Shown: positions 43,211 through 52,553, numbered from the stretch's first letter. The stretch is 64,000 bases of DNA from Rhizobium sp. P40RR-XXII (GCF_012641405.1 NZ_JABAII010000003.1:310001-374000), one strand, 5' to 3'. The notes: a model not told the origin generated them from the letters alone. Translations and numbers: made by a program.

Positions 43211-43705
43211 TTAGCCGATCGTCATGCGTCGCAGCACGTCCGACCGGAAATAGAAGTGCTGGAGGAGTGCGCCGAGGATGTGAAGGACGACGACGATCCA
43301 GAGCAGGGACTTGATCGGTCCGCCATGGACGAAGGCCGCGGTATCGATCCCCAGATAATAGGCCGCCATTCCCGACAGCGGCATCGCAAAGATCAGCACG
43401 TAGAGCAGGACATGTGTCAGCTGCGCAAGATAGTGCAGGAAGGCAGGCTGATCATCCGGTGTGGCGGGGACGTTGGACGAAAATCTGACCGCAAGGCGCA
43501 CGATGGCCAGCAACAGGACAGCAATGCCGGCATAGGCGTGGATATTGGCGCTGGCAATGTCGGCCGATGAGGGCGTCTGGCCATTGCGGACCAGATGCCG
43601 CCACGCATTCATCCCATCCGGAAACAGGAGATTGAAAAAGATAAGCAAGGCCATGAGCCAGTGAAGGATGCGTTGCGGGATGGAATAGGCAGATCTGGCA
43701 GGCAT
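43211..43705 (-). CDS. Cytochrome b561 family protein
   Basis: A 164-aa inner-membrane b-type cytochrome with four helices. Haem-ligand His candidates are in R-I-L-H-W-L near 15, N-I-H-A-Y-A-G near 54, L-T-H-V-L-L-Y near 97 and V-V-L-H-I-L-G near 141. Bacterial members oxidise ubiquinol and can pass electrons to oxygen or superoxide. It is convergent with the oxidase operon (21 bp between stops) and preceded by a small palindrome at 43728-43743. Its functional link with neighbours is unclear. Confidence 0.88.
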   Translation of the reverse strand: MPARSAYSIPQRILHWLMALLIFFNLLFPDGMNAWRHLVRNGQTPSSADIASANIHAYAGIAVLLLAIVRLAVRFSSNVPATPDDQPAFLHYLAQLTHVLLYVLIFAMPLSGMAAYYLGIDTAAFVHGGPIKSLLWIVVVLHILGALLQHFYFRSDVLRRMTIG

Positions 43706-43727
43706 TGGATCTCCTTAGATTGAAACT

Positions 43728-43743
43728 GTTCTAAAGATAGAAC
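43728..43743. promoter_or_regulatory. Inverted repeat upstream of the cytochrome b561 gene
   Basis: GTTCTA-AAGA-TAGAAC is a perfect dyad with six-base arms, 23 bp before the gene's start codon. Its position suits a repressor site over the promoter or leader. No regulator is assigned. Confidence 0.4.
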
Positions 43744-43878
43744 GTGATTCTAACGAGAACCTGAACGCCACGGGCGGCTTGTTGGGTTGTCAGGTGGTGG
43801 TGGGGCTGGGGAGCCCTTCACCGGTAGTTCAAGGGAATGCCCGGACGACCTATAAAGGTCCCCGGGGGCTCCGTCTTA

Positions 43879-45294
43879 TCAGCTGAGCACCGCACGTGGT
43901 TCGAGGAACGATTCCAGGCCATAAATGCCGAATTCACGGCCGATACCCGATTGCTTGAAGCCGCCAAAGGGGGCAAGCGGCTCATGCGGCGCTCCGTTAA
44001 TGACGACGCGGCCGGCTTCGATGCGCTCGGCGATCCGCTTTGCCCTAACAATATCGGATGAGAAGACATAAGCCTGCAGGCCATAGACCGTATCGTTGGC
44101 GATTTCGAGCGCATGTGTTTCATCGCGATAGGGGATGACACAAAGCACAGGCCCGAAAATCTCTTCGCGAGCGATCCGCATATCGTTGTCGACGCCCGAG
44201 AAGATCGTCGGACGGACGAACCAGCCGCGATCGAGCCCTTCGGGACGTCCTTCGCCACCGATGATTAGCCGAGCGCCTTCTTCCTGGCCGAGGCGGATAT
44301 AGGATTGGACGCGATCCCACTGCCTCTGGCTGACCATCGGGCCGATGCTGACTTTCGGATCGCTGGCATCGCCCACCTTGAGCGTCGCAACCGCCCGGGT
44401 CAGACGATCATGGATTTCCGCCAGCCGGCTCTCGGGCGCGAGAATGCGGGTGCCGGCGATGCAGGCCTGGCCGCTATTGGCAAAACCGGCGGCCAATATC
44501 TGCGGGATGACGGTATTAAGATCGGCATCGTCCAGAACGATGTTCGGGCTCTTGCCGCCAAGCTCAAGCGTCACGCGCTTCAAGGTCGTAGATGCCGCTT
44601 GGAGGATCGCCCGTCCCGTCACCGTCGAGCCGGTGAAGCTGATCTTGGCGATATCGCGATGGGCGCTAAGAGCGGCACCCACCACATGGCCGTAACCATT
44701 GACGATGTTGAATACACCACCCGGCAAGCCGGCCGCGTGCAGGCATTCGGTGATGAGCTGCGTCTGGATCGCGCTCATCTCGGAGGGCTTGATCACCATG
44801 GTCGTCCCAGCCGCGATGGCGGTGGCAAGCTTGCTGCAGATAAAGCCGTAATTGCTGTTCCACGGCGTGATCGCGGCTGCCACGCCGGCGGGTCGCATCT
44901 CGATTTCCGCATGGCCGACGCGACGGCGAAACTCATAATTTTCGAGCGTCTTGGCCATGTGGAGAAACGCCGTGGCGGCGTGCGGCACCGAAAAGCCGAT
45001 AAAGGATGCCGGTGCGCCATATTCCTCGCGCATGGCGTCGGCGAGGTCGGAGGCTCTAGCCGCGACGGCATCGTGCAGGCTTTGCAGCATGGCAATACGC
45101 TCGGCCTTCGAGCTTTGCGACATTGCCGGAAATGCCGATTTGGCGGCGTGGACGGCATCGTCGACGTCCTGTCCGTTTCCAAGACGTACCGTACCGATCT
45201 GCTCTTCCGTGGCCGGATTGAAAAGAGGGGCCTCCTCCGTGCCGTGGGGCTGAACGAAGCTGCCGTTGATGTAGATGGTGTCGATGGTGCGCAT
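43879..45294 (-). CDS. NAD(P)-dependent aldehyde dehydrogenase
   Basis: A 471-aa aldehyde dehydrogenase of the broad-specificity ALDH superfamily, oxidising an aldehyde to the acid with NAD(P)+. Visible landmarks are P-W-N near 145, F-T-G-S-T near 220, the general base E in L-E-L-G-G-K-S near 244 and the nucleophile C in S-G-Q-A-C near 278. E-E-I-F-G-P-V near 374 is the usual cofactor contact. The ATG at 45294 has AAGGAG at good spacing; an upstream ATG at 45315 overlaps that site. It is divergent from a LysR-type gene that probably controls it. The substrate is unknown. Confidence 0.9.
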   Translation of the reverse strand: MRTIDTIYINGSFVQPHGTEEAPLFNPATEEQIGTVRLGNGQDVDDAVHAAKSAFPAMSQSSKAERIAMLQSLHDAVAARASDLADAMREEYGAPASFIGFSVPHAATAFLHMAKTLENYEFRRRVGHAEIEMRPAGVAAAITPWNSNYGFICSKLATAIAAGTTMVIKPSEMSAIQTQLITECLHAAGLPGGVFNIVNGYGHVVGAALSAHRDIAKISFTGSTVTGRAILQAASTTLKRVTLELGGKSPNIVLDDADLNTVIPQILAAGFANSGQACIAGTRILAPESRLAEIHDRLTRAVATLKVGDASDPKVSIGPMVSQRQWDRVQSYIRLGQEEGARLIIGGEGRPEGLDRGWFVRPTIFSGVDNDMRIAREEIFGPVLCVIPYRDETHALEIANDTVYGLQAYVFSSDIVRAKRIAERIEAGRVVINGAPHEPLAPFGGFKQSGIGREFGIYGLESFLEPRAVLS

Positions 45295-45388
45295 GAGCGT
45301 CTCCTTTATCTTCACCAGAGAGGTAAGATGCGCTATCTGATCGGTCTAGCAGGACAAAGCGGAACAGGCTGATGAGGAAAATCGCGCA

Positions 45389-46285
45389 ATGAAGGCTAGC
45401 CTGGCGGAGCTCGAAGCGATCGCGGCGGTTGCCCGCCATGGCGGCTTTCGCGCCGCCGCCCGCGAACTCGGCATGTCCTCGTCGGCGCTCAGCCATGCGG
45501 TTGCTGCGCTGGAAGAGCGCCTGTCGCTGCGGATTTTCAACAGGACGACGCGCAGCGTAACCTTATCGGAAGCTGGCGAGCGCTTTGTGGCGGATATCGC
45601 GCCGGCGCTAGCAGTGATCGACCAGGCGATCGAAAATGCCGGCATGGCTTCCAGTTCGGTATCGGGCACACTGCGGCTCAACATGGCGGCCGGCGCGGCG
45701 CGGATGCTGCTGGTTCCTCTCATCCTCGAATATGGGCGGCGCTATCCAAGCGTGGACATCGAGATCGTCACCGACAATGCCTTGGTCGATGTCATCGGCA
45801 AGGGCTTCGATGCCGGCATTCGGCTTGTCGAGGCCGTTCCGACGGATATGGTCGCAATACCCATTGTTCCGACGCTGCGCTCCCTCGTCGTCGGCTCCCC
45901 TGCCTATTTCGGCAGCAGGCCGCGCCCCCTTGTTCCCGGCGATCTTCTCAAGCATCGCTGCATCCGCGCTCGCATGGCAAGTGGTCGGCTGTATCGCTGG
46001 GAATTCGAGCGGCACGGTCAGGCCGCGTTGATCGACGCGCCGGGAAGCCTCACTCTCGATGCTTCCGATCTGATGTTGAGTGCCGCACTCGATGGGGCGG
46101 GGCTGGCCTATATCAGTGAAGCGTCCATTGCCGACCACCTAGCGGCGGGCAATCTGATCTCCGTGCTGGAGGATTGGAGCCCGCCTTATCCGGGTCTCAG
46201 CCTCTATTTTGCCCAGCGACGCCAGATGCCGGCGCGGCTGCGGGCCTTGATCGATCTGATCCGCGAACAAAACGCTTCCCGCTGA
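45389..46285 (+). CDS. LysR-family regulator divergent from the aldehyde dehydrogenase
   Basis: A 298-aa LysR regulator. The HTH at residues 1-60 contains A-A-R-E-L-G-M-S-S-S-A-L-S-H-A-V and R-I-F-N-R-T-T-R-S-V. The effector domain follows from about 90, with G-F-D-A-G-I-R-L near 138, as in the CrgA/DmlR-like subgroup. It is divergent from the aldehyde dehydrogenase gene across 94 bp, its probable target. The ligand is unknown. Confidence 0.87.
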   Translation: MKASLAELEAIAAVARHGGFRAAARELGMSSSALSHAVAALEERLSLRIFNRTTRSVTLSEAGERFVADIAPALAVIDQAIENAGMASSSVSGTLRLNMAAGAARMLLVPLILEYGRRYPSVDIEIVTDNALVDVIGKGFDAGIRLVEAVPTDMVAIPIVPTLRSLVVGSPAYFGSRPRPLVPGDLLKHRCIRARMASGRLYRWEFERHGQAALIDAPGSLTLDASDLMLSAALDGAGLAYISEASIADHLAAGNLISVLEDWSPPYPGLSLYFAQRRQMPARLRALIDLIREQNASR

Positions 46286-46329
46286 TCGTGGGCGAAAGAT
46301 GCGTGCGTGAAGCCTATAGGAAGCAAGCA

Positions 46330-46351
46330 GCGGCCCCGTTGACGAGGCCGC
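46330..46351 (-). terminator. Hairpin after the exported hydrolase gene
   Basis: GCGGCC and GGCCGC arms with extra pairing inside (CGT/ACG) lie just past the hydrolase stop. On the minus strand they are followed by TGCTTGCTT. It separates that gene from the convergent LysR gene. Confidence 0.5.
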
Positions 46352-46364
46352 CGCCGGTTTGACC

Positions 46365-47123
46365 TTACTTGCCGGCGTCCTTGGCCGCCTTCTCAATCAC
46401 GGCGGCAACCTTTTCAGGCTGCGAGGCGAAGACGGCGTGGCTCGCCTTGATTTCGGTCACGTCGCTGCCGGCGCGCTTTGCCATGTCGCGCTCAAGCTCG
46501 GGATTGATGGAGCGGTCGTTGGTTGCGACGATGGCCCAGCTCCTCTTCGCCCGCCAGGCAGGATCGCCGACCTTGGCGGTAAAGGCGGCCTTCGAGGCAA
46601 AGACCTGCGATTTCGCCATGAAATCGGCCTCGTCCTTCGGGAGGTCGGCTGCAAAGTCCGCGGCGAAGGCTACTGGATCGAGATAAAGATATTGGCCGTC
46701 CTTGGTTTCGCGGATGTTCATGCCGCCGGCGGGCTTGGAGCTCGCGAGGCTGATCAGGCTCTCGCCCTTGTCGGGCTGGAACGCGGCGACATAGACGAGG
46801 CCTGCGACATCCGGGCGATTGCCCGCTTCGGTGATGACCATGCCGCCATAGCTGTGGCCGACGAGCAGGCTCGGCCCGTTCTGAAGGTCGAGCACCCGGT
46901 TAGTGGCGGCGACATCGTCGGCGAGCGAGGTGATCGGCTCCTGCACGACCGTGACCTTGAAGCCATCCTTTTCGAGGATCTCGGCGGTCTTGCGCCATCC
47001 CGAACCGTCGGCAAGGGCGCCGTGGACGATGACGATGTTCTTGATCTCGGCTGCCTGCGCCGCAAAGGCAAAGGTGCTTGCAGCGAGGCTGAGGGCGGCG
47101 ATGGCGAGAAAACGGGTCTTCAT
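46365..47123 (-). CDS. Exported alpha/beta hydrolase
   Basis: A 252-aa alpha/beta-hydrolase with a Sec signal peptide (residues 1-24, ending A-F-A-A-Q-A-A). The nucleophile Ser is in G-H-S-Y-G-G near 91, the oxyanion region in V-H-G-A near 33, the acid Asp perhaps in T-N-D-R-S near 200 and the catalytic His in A-S-H-A-V-F near 227. This type is often annotated as an esterase or MhpC-like protein; the substrate is unknown. It lies 48 bp downstream of dipZ on the same strand, so the two are probably co-transcribed. Confidence 0.82.
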   Translation of the reverse strand: MKTRFLAIAALSLAASTFAFAAQAAEIKNIVIVHGALADGSGWRKTAEILEKDGFKVTVVQEPITSLADDVAATNRVLDLQNGPSLLVGHSYGGMVITEAGNRPDVAGLVYVAAFQPDKGESLISLASSKPAGGMNIRETKDGQYLYLDPVAFAADFAADLPKDEADFMAKSQVFASKAAFTAKVGDPAWRAKRSWAIVATNDRSINPELERDMAKRAGSDVTEIKASHAVFASQPEKVAAVIEKAAKDAGK

Positions 47124-47171
47124 GGGGTAACTCCTGTCAGTTAAGGTTCATGCTTGGGGTAAGAGGGAATT

Positions 47172-48944
47172 TCAGCCGAAGGTGAAGGCGTAGGCCTGGA
47201 CTCCCGGATCAAGGAAACGGATCTCGAAGTTGTGCGCGGTCACGTCACCGGACTGGCGGACGAGCTGGTAGAGCTTGGTTTCAGTCACGGTGCCGTTTCC
47301 GGCGGCATCGGTATCGGAGCCGTGGTCAGCGCCGGGTGCCTTTCCGTCCACGGTCACCTGGAAGCGGATCGGTTTTCCGTCGGCCGCCGGTCCGAGGACG
47401 AGATGCAGGTCGCGGGCGCTGAAGCGATAGCTGATGCCGCCGCCTGCCCTGTCGAGCGTTGCCTCTTCCGGGCCGATCGTCCAGGTGCCTACCAGTCCCC
47501 ATTGGTTGAGGCCGGGATTGGCGATCGAATAGTCGGCCTCGGTATCTGCCTTCATGCCTTCCGGGGAAGCAAAGCCGGTTGCTTGCCTGTAGCCGACATA
47601 GGTCTCACCAGAGCGCATATGGCTGAGATCCGGGCTTGCTTCCGCGCCCCTTGCATCCGGAACGACCGGGCCGCTTTGGACCATGTTGCTGCCCGCGTCG
47701 CGCAGAAGATCCTGGATCGCCTGTTCGGTCTGGCGATAGTTGCCTTCGCCGAAGTGCTGGTAGCGGACCTGTCCCTTGGCATCGATCAGGTAAAGGGCAG
47801 GCCAGTAATTGTTCTCGAAGGCGCGCCAGATGCGGTAGTCGTTGTCGATCGCGACCGGATAGCCGATCTGGAAGTCGGCAATCGCCTTCTTGACGTTGTC
47901 GACATTCTTCTCGAAGGCGAATTCGGGAGAATGGACGCCGATGACGACGAGGCCCTGATCCTTGTATTTTTCCGCCCAGGCGCGAACATAGGGGATGGTG
48001 CGGATGCAGTTGATGCAGGAATAGGTCCAGAAATCGACGATCACGACCTTGCCGCGAAGCTGGGCTGTGGTCAGCGGCTCCGAGTTCAGCCAGGTGACGG
48101 CGCCGTCGAGCGAAGGGGCGGGACCCTCGATGGGCAGGTCGCTATGGAAGGGACGCGTCGCGTCGCTGGCAATCTTCATTGGGTTGTTGCTGCCAACTTC
48201 GGTCCCTGGGTTTGCGCTCTTGCTATGCAGCTTCTCCAGCAGGGCTTGCTCGAAGAAGCCGGTGCTTGCATAGGAAAGGCGCGCGAGCAGGCCGGTGTCG
48301 AGGCCAAGGGCGATGGCAGTCACGCCGGCCAGGACGGCGACGCCTGCAAGCTGGCGGATACGTTCGCTGACGCCGAGTGACCTCTTCATGCCGGCAAAGA
48401 TCCTGCCGCCGGCAACGAGTGCAACGGCAAGCGAAGTGGCGGCGCCCGCACCATAAGCAAGCAGCAGGAAAGTCGTCTGCAGATTGGCACCCTTCAAGGC
48501 GGCACCTGTCAGCACGAGCCCGAGGATCGGGCCGGCGCAGGGCGCCCAGAGCAGGCCGGTCGCAATGCCGAGCACGAAGGAACTTCTGACGCTCGATGTC
48601 GCACGGCCGTTGCCCGCGGCGTTCAGGAGATTATTGCCGAGATCGACGGCCGGCCGGGACAGGACGCTCGCGATGCGCGGCGAGATCAGGCTTAGGCCGA
48701 AGAGGCCGAGCAGGACGATTGCCGCAAGGCGTCCATATTCATTGGCGCGGATCGCCCAGGCGCCGCCGATCGCGGCAAGAGTTGCGACAAGGGCAAAGGT
48801 GAGCGCCATGCCTGCCAGCATGGGCAGCGTGCTCCTGACGAAAGGCTGTCCCGCACGGGCGAAGACGAAGGGAAGGATGGGCAGGATGCACGGACTTAAG
48901 ATCGTCAGCGCGCCGCCGAGATAGGCTATGATGAGAAGCGTCAT
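47172..48944 (-). CDS. dipZ: DipZ-type cytochrome c biogenesis / thiol-disulfide protein
   Basis: A 590-aa fusion protein. The N-terminal 230 residues are a CcdA/DsbD-like membrane domain: L-S-P-C-I-L-P-I-L-P near 17 has one key Cys, and A-P-C-A-G-P near 135 the other. A periplasmic thioredoxin-like domain (about 280-420) carries C-I-N-C in Y-S-C-I-N-C-I-R-T. The last 150 residues form the beta-rich DipZ C-terminal domain. It should move electrons from the cytoplasm to envelope disulfides. With its hydrolase partner and the nearby two-component pair, it suggests an envelope redox-repair set. Confidence 0.9.
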   Translation of the reverse strand: MTLLIIAYLGGALTILSPCILPILPFVFARAGQPFVRSTLPMLAGMALTFALVATLAAIGGAWAIRANEYGRLAAIVLLGLFGLSLISPRIASVLSRPAVDLGNNLLNAAGNGRATSSVRSSFVLGIATGLLWAPCAGPILGLVLTGAALKGANLQTTFLLLAYGAGAATSLAVALVAGGRIFAGMKRSLGVSERIRQLAGVAVLAGVTAIALGLDTGLLARLSYASTGFFEQALLEKLHSKSANPGTEVGSNNPMKIASDATRPFHSDLPIEGPAPSLDGAVTWLNSEPLTTAQLRGKVVIVDFWTYSCINCIRTIPYVRAWAEKYKDQGLVVIGVHSPEFAFEKNVDNVKKAIADFQIGYPVAIDNDYRIWRAFENNYWPALYLIDAKGQVRYQHFGEGNYRQTEQAIQDLLRDAGSNMVQSGPVVPDARGAEASPDLSHMRSGETYVGYRQATGFASPEGMKADTEADYSIANPGLNQWGLVGTWTIGPEEATLDRAGGGISYRFSARDLHLVLGPAADGKPIRFQVTVDGKAPGADHGSDTDAAGNGTVTETKLYQLVRQSGDVTAHNFEIRFLDPGVQAYAFTFG

Positions 48945-49087
48945 CGTCTTGTTCCTTCAGAAGCGATTGACCGGCTGCTAGCGGCGACGGGCCGCGCCCG
49001 GCAGTGACGCCATCTATCGTTCGCGACGTATCTCGAATGTGTCTGGCCAGATGGAGGAATGTACCGAAACGTCGATGTCTTCGGTTT

Positions 49088-49104
49088 CGATACACTGCGA
49101 TACA
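49088..49104 (-). repeat. Tandem CGATACA repeats, 10-bp spacing
   Basis: CGATACA occurs at 49088-49094 and again at 49098-49104, one helical turn apart, 144 bp before dipZ. It is the reverse complement of the TGTATC pair at 49180-49195. Confidence 0.55.
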
Positions 49105-49179
49105 AACTGAAGGGTGCCGATGTGATTTTTATCCGCGCTTCAGAGGCTTCCAGACATTGCTCGATCAAAAGGAGTGGAT

Positions 49180-49195
49180 TGTATCAGACTGTATC
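49180..49195 (+). repeat. Tandem TGTATC repeats, 10-bp spacing
   Basis: TGTATC at 49180-49185 and 49190-49195, 110 bp before the Tat-exported hydrolase gene. It is a candidate response-regulator site. Confidence 0.55.
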
Positions 49196-49304
49196 TCCGC
49201 CTTCGGAAGCTACATAGTCATTCAAAACCATGCGACTGGCGACACATCGGCGATACATGCCGCTGGTTTTCTCAGTCTCACGATCCAATCGACAGGAGAG
49301 ACAG

Positions 49305-50354
49305 ATGTCTGAGGAAATCAATCACAACCGCCGCCGCTTCTTTGGTATTGCCGCCGTCGCCGTTGCAGCCGCCGAATTCGGCCTGCCGGCGATCGCTGGT
49401 GCCGAGGAAAAGGCTTCCGCTTCGACCCTGCCGGCGATCAAGGCCGGAAGCCATACTTCCTTCGACGCGCTGAAGCAGATCAATGCCGGCGTGCTCAATG
49501 TCGGTTACGCCGAAGCCGGCCCGGCCAATGGTCCGGTCGTGCTTCTGCTGCACGGCTGGCCCTACGATATCTACAGCTTCGTCGATGTCGCGCCGCTTCT
49601 GGCCGGAGCCGGCTACCGGGTCATCATTCCCTATCTTCGTGGCTATGGAACCACCCGCTTCCTGTCGAAGAAGACCCTGCGCAACGGCCAGCAGGCAGCG
49701 CTTGCCGCCGACATGATCGCGCTTCTCGATGCGCTGAAGATCGAAAAGGTCGTCGTTGCCGGCTACGACTGGGGCGGCCGCACCGCCGACATCATGGCGG
49801 CGCTTTGGCCCGAGCGTTGCAAGGCATTGGTCTCGGTCAGCGGCTATCTCATCGGCAGCCAGGAGGTCAACCGCAAGCCGCTTCCGCCGAAGGCAGAGCT
49901 TGCATGGTGGTACCAGTTCTATTTCGCCACCGAGCGCGGCCGCCTCGGCTACCAGGAAAACCGCCATGATTTCGCAAAGCTGATCTGGCACACCGCCTCG
50001 CCGCAATGGGCCTTCGACGACGCCACTTTCGATCGCTCAGCTGCCGCTTTCGACAACCCGGACCATGTCGATATCGTCATCCATAATTACCGGTGGCGCC
50101 TGGGTCTCGCCAAAGGCGAGGCGAAGTTCGATGCCGATGAAAAGAAGCTTGCCGCAGGCCCGGTCATTTCGATCCCGACCATCACCATGGAGGGCGATGC
50201 CAACGGCGCGCCTCATCCGGAGCCATCGGCCTATCGCAGCAAGTTCTCGGGCAAGTATGAACATCGCACCATTACCGGCGGCATCGGCCACAATCTTCCC
50301 CAGGAAGCGCCGCAAGCCTTCGCCCAGGCTGTGATAGATGTTGATCGTTTCTAG
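49305..50354 (+). CDS. Tat-exported alpha/beta hydrolase (epoxide hydrolase-like)
   Basis: A 349-aa alpha/beta-hydrolase with a twin-arginine signal (N-R-R-R-F-F-G near residues 8-14, followed by a hydrophobic stretch to about 33, A-I-A-G-A). The fold landmarks are L-H-G-W-P near 84 and the nucleophile Asp in G-Y-D-W-G-G near 152, which fits epoxide hydrolases and haloalkane dehalogenases rather than Ser esterases. The final His is in G-I-G-H-N-L-P near 330. ATG 49305 follows GGAGAG. It is transcribed divergently from dipZ, and the interval holds the TGTATC arrays. Confidence 0.82.
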   Translation: MSEEINHNRRRFFGIAAVAVAAAEFGLPAIAGAEEKASASTLPAIKAGSHTSFDALKQINAGVLNVGYAEAGPANGPVVLLLHGWPYDIYSFVDVAPLLAGAGYRVIIPYLRGYGTTRFLSKKTLRNGQQAALAADMIALLDALKIEKVVVAGYDWGGRTADIMAALWPERCKALVSVSGYLIGSQEVNRKPLPPKAELAWWYQFYFATERGRLGYQENRHDFAKLIWHTASPQWAFDDATFDRSAAAFDNPDHVDIVIHNYRWRLGLAKGEAKFDADEKKLAAGPVISIPTITMEGDANGAPHPEPSAYRSKFSGKYEHRTITGGIGHNLPQEAPQAFAQAVIDVDRF

Positions 50355-50375
50355 TTCAGCGGTAGTGTGCGGGAG

Positions 50376-50397
50376 GGCGCCGGTTTAAGCTGGCGCC
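50376..50397 (+). terminator. Hairpin between the hydrolase and response-regulator genes
   Basis: GGCGCCGG pairs with CTGGCGCC (one G-T pair) around a TTTAAG loop, followed by TGTTGCCGTTG. The T content after the stem is low, so termination may be partial. Confidence 0.5.
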
Positions 50398-50466
50398 TGT
50401 TGCCGTTGGCACGACGAAAATGACTATTCGTAGGCTGATGCTTACGATGATGAATGGGAAGTCAAA

Positions 50467-51207
50467 ATGGATCATGTCGACCATGTCCTGGTTGTGGATG
50501 ACGATCGGGAAATCCGCGAACTGGTGTCGAGCTATCTGAAGAAGAACGGCTTGAGGGCGACGACAGCTGCCGATGGCCGGCAGATGCGCAGCTTTCTCGA
50601 GGCCAATTCGGTCGACTTGATTGTGCTCGACGTCATGATGCCGGGCGACGATGGCCTCGTACTGTGTCGCGAGCTTCGCGCCGGAAAGCACAAGGCGACG
50701 CCCATTCTGATGCTGACGGCGCGTAGTGACGAAATGGACCGGATCCTCGGCCTGGAGATGGGTGCCGACGATTATCTGGCGAAGCCTTTTGCGGCCCGCG
50801 AGCTTCTTGCCCGCATCAAGGCGGTTCTGCGCCGCACCCGCATGCTGCCGCCCAACCTGCAGATCAGTGAAGCCGGCCAGATGCTGGTCTTCGGGGACTG
50901 GCGGCTCGATACGGTCGGGCGCCATCTTCTCGACCGGGACGGCACTGAGATCACGCTCAGCGGCGCCGAATACCGCCTGCTGCGCGTCTTCATCGACCAC
51001 CCGCAACGCGTGCTCAATCGCGATCAGTTGCTGAACCTGACACAAGGCCGCGACGCCGATCTCTTCGACAGATCGATCGACCTGCTCGTCAGCCGTCTTC
51101 GCCAGCGATTGGGGGACGATGCGCGTGAGCCGATCTACATCAAGACGGTCCGCAGCGAAGGCTATGTCTTCTCCGTGCCGGTGGAAATAACGGAGCTTCG
51201 CCAATGA
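50467..51207 (+). CDS. OmpR-family response regulator
   Basis: A 246-aa two-domain regulator. The receiver domain (1-120) has the acidic pocket D11-D12-D13, the phospho-acceptor D55 in I-V-L-D-V-M-M-P, and K in L-A-K-P-F near 106. The C-terminal winged helix (about 140-240) shows the OmpR pattern (L-S-G-A-E-Y-R-L-L, then D-R-S-I-D-L-L-V-S-R-L-R). Its stop overlaps the kinase start (ATGA at 51204). Probable DNA targets are the 10-bp-spaced TGTATC arrays near dipZ, the hydrolase and ohr; this is inference. Confidence 0.93.
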   Translation: MDHVDHVLVVDDDREIRELVSSYLKKNGLRATTAADGRQMRSFLEANSVDLIVLDVMMPGDDGLVLCRELRAGKHKATPILMLTARSDEMDRILGLEMGADDYLAKPFAARELLARIKAVLRRTRMLPPNLQISEAGQMLVFGDWRLDTVGRHLLDRDGTEITLSGAEYRLLRVFIDHPQRVLNRDQLLNLTQGRDADLFDRSIDLLVSRLRQRLGDDAREPIYIKTVRSEGYVFSVPVEITELRQ

Positions 51208-52526
51208 CCATGGTTGACCTCTCAGGTCACCGGCCGTGGTGGCCGAGCACCCTGCGTGCACGTATTTCGCTGATCCTGCTTGCCGGGCTGGCGATCGCCT
51301 ACGGCCTGTCCTTCAGCGTGCTCTATATCGAGCGTTACATGTCGGCAAAGGCCGTCATGCTTGGCACGCTGGAGAGCGACGTCGCGACCTCGATCGCGGT
51401 GCTCGATCGCCTGCCGGCGGATGAGAGGGCAAATTTCGTCGATTGGCTCAGCCGCGGCAATTATAATTTCGAGCTGGGCAATGGTCTGCCAGGCGTGCCC
51501 GATACCTCGACCCATGGCGCCGAAATCGCCGCCAAGATAGAGGAGGCGGTCGGTCATCGTTTTCCCATCCGCATGGAATCGATACCCGGGCCAGTCATGC
51601 GCCTGCAGGCGCATCTCAATTTGAGCGATGGCAGTCCGCTGACGATCGATGTCACGCCGAAGGGCGTCATGCCGATCGCGGCCTGGCTGCCCTACGTCTT
51701 CATCGTCCAGATGCTGCTGATCGTCTTTTGTACCTGGTTTGCCGTCCGCCAGGCGATCAGGCCGCTTGCCGAGTTTGCCGCTGCCGCCGATGCGCTGGAT
51801 CCCAACAAGAAGAGCCAGGCATTGAGCGATCGGGGACCAAGCGAAGTGGCTCATGCCGCCAAGGCCTTCAACGCCATGCGGGACCGAATTGCGCATTATC
51901 TCGAAGAGCGCGTGCAGATTCTCGCCGCCATCTCGCACGACCTGCAGACGCCGATCACGCGCATGCGCCTGCGCGCCGATATTGCTGATGATTCGCCCGA
52001 GAAGACCAAGCTGCTGCAGGATCTCGGCGAGATCGAGCGTCTGGTGCAGGATGGGATCGCCTATGCGCGCAGCGCTCATGGCAATGGCGAGAAGAGCACG
52101 CGCATCGATCTTGCCTCCTTCATCGAAAGCATCTGCTACGACTATCAGGACACCGGCAAGTCCGTCGAGATTCTCGGCCTTATCCAGGGAACGGCGGCGA
52201 CGAAGCCGCATGCCCTTCGCCGTATCCTCACAAACTTCATCGACAACGCCATAAAGTTTGCAGGCGCGGCGGAAATCGCCGTGGAACGCAGGGATACCGG
52301 CGGGATTGCCATAACCGTGCTCGATCGTGGTCCCGGCATTCCGAACGACCAGATCGAGGCGGCAATGCGGCCCTTCTTCCGGCTGGAACAGTCGCGTAAC
52401 CGCAACACCGGCGGCACAGGACTTGGGCTTGCGATTGCCCAGCAGCTAGCCCAGACACTCGGCGGTTCCGTCAGGCTCTATAACCGCGAGGGTGGCGGCC
52501 TAGCGGCCGAAGTCATCATTTCCTGA
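51204..52526 (+). CDS. EnvZ-like membrane sensor histidine kinase
   Basis: A 440-aa sensor. A first helix at about residues 18-38 and a second at about 158-178 flank a periplasmic sensor loop of about 115 residues. A HAMP linker follows (about 180-230). The H-box is I-S-H-D-L-Q-T-P-I-T-R near 247. The ATPase domain shows N-F-I-D-N-A-I-K-F (N-box) near 346 and D-R-G-P-G-I near 374, then G-G-T-G-L-G-L-A-I near 404. It is translationally coupled to its response regulator. The stimulus is unknown, but the neighbourhood suggests envelope oxidation or a reactive electrophile. Confidence 0.92.
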   Translation: MTMVDLSGHRPWWPSTLRARISLILLAGLAIAYGLSFSVLYIERYMSAKAVMLGTLESDVATSIAVLDRLPADERANFVDWLSRGNYNFELGNGLPGVPDTSTHGAEIAAKIEEAVGHRFPIRMESIPGPVMRLQAHLNLSDGSPLTIDVTPKGVMPIAAWLPYVFIVQMLLIVFCTWFAVRQAIRPLAEFAAAADALDPNKKSQALSDRGPSEVAHAAKAFNAMRDRIAHYLEERVQILAAISHDLQTPITRMRLRADIADDSPEKTKLLQDLGEIERLVQDGIAYARSAHGNGEKSTRIDLASFIESICYDYQDTGKSVEILGLIQGTAATKPHALRRILTNFIDNAIKFAGAAEIAVERRDTGGIAITVLDRGPGIPNDQIEAAMRPFFRLEQSRNRNTGGTGLGLAIAQQLAQTLGGSVRLYNREGGGLAAEVIIS

Positions 52527-52553
52527 TGCTCCTTGCGACGATTTTCAGGGCAT

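Larger units (their letters stand above)
48945..49304. promoter_or_regulatory. Divergent control region between dipZ and the Tat hydrolase gene
   Basis: This 360-bp interval has no convincing gene. It holds a set of hexamer repeats: GATACA-CTGC-GATACA (49089-49104), TGTATC-AGAC-TGTATC (49180-49195) and GACACA/GATACA (49241-49257), all spaced 10-11 bp. Ten-bp direct repeats suit OmpR-type response regulators, one of which is encoded at 50467. The two perfect tandem pairs point in opposite directions, each nearer one of the divergent genes. Confidence 0.5.
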
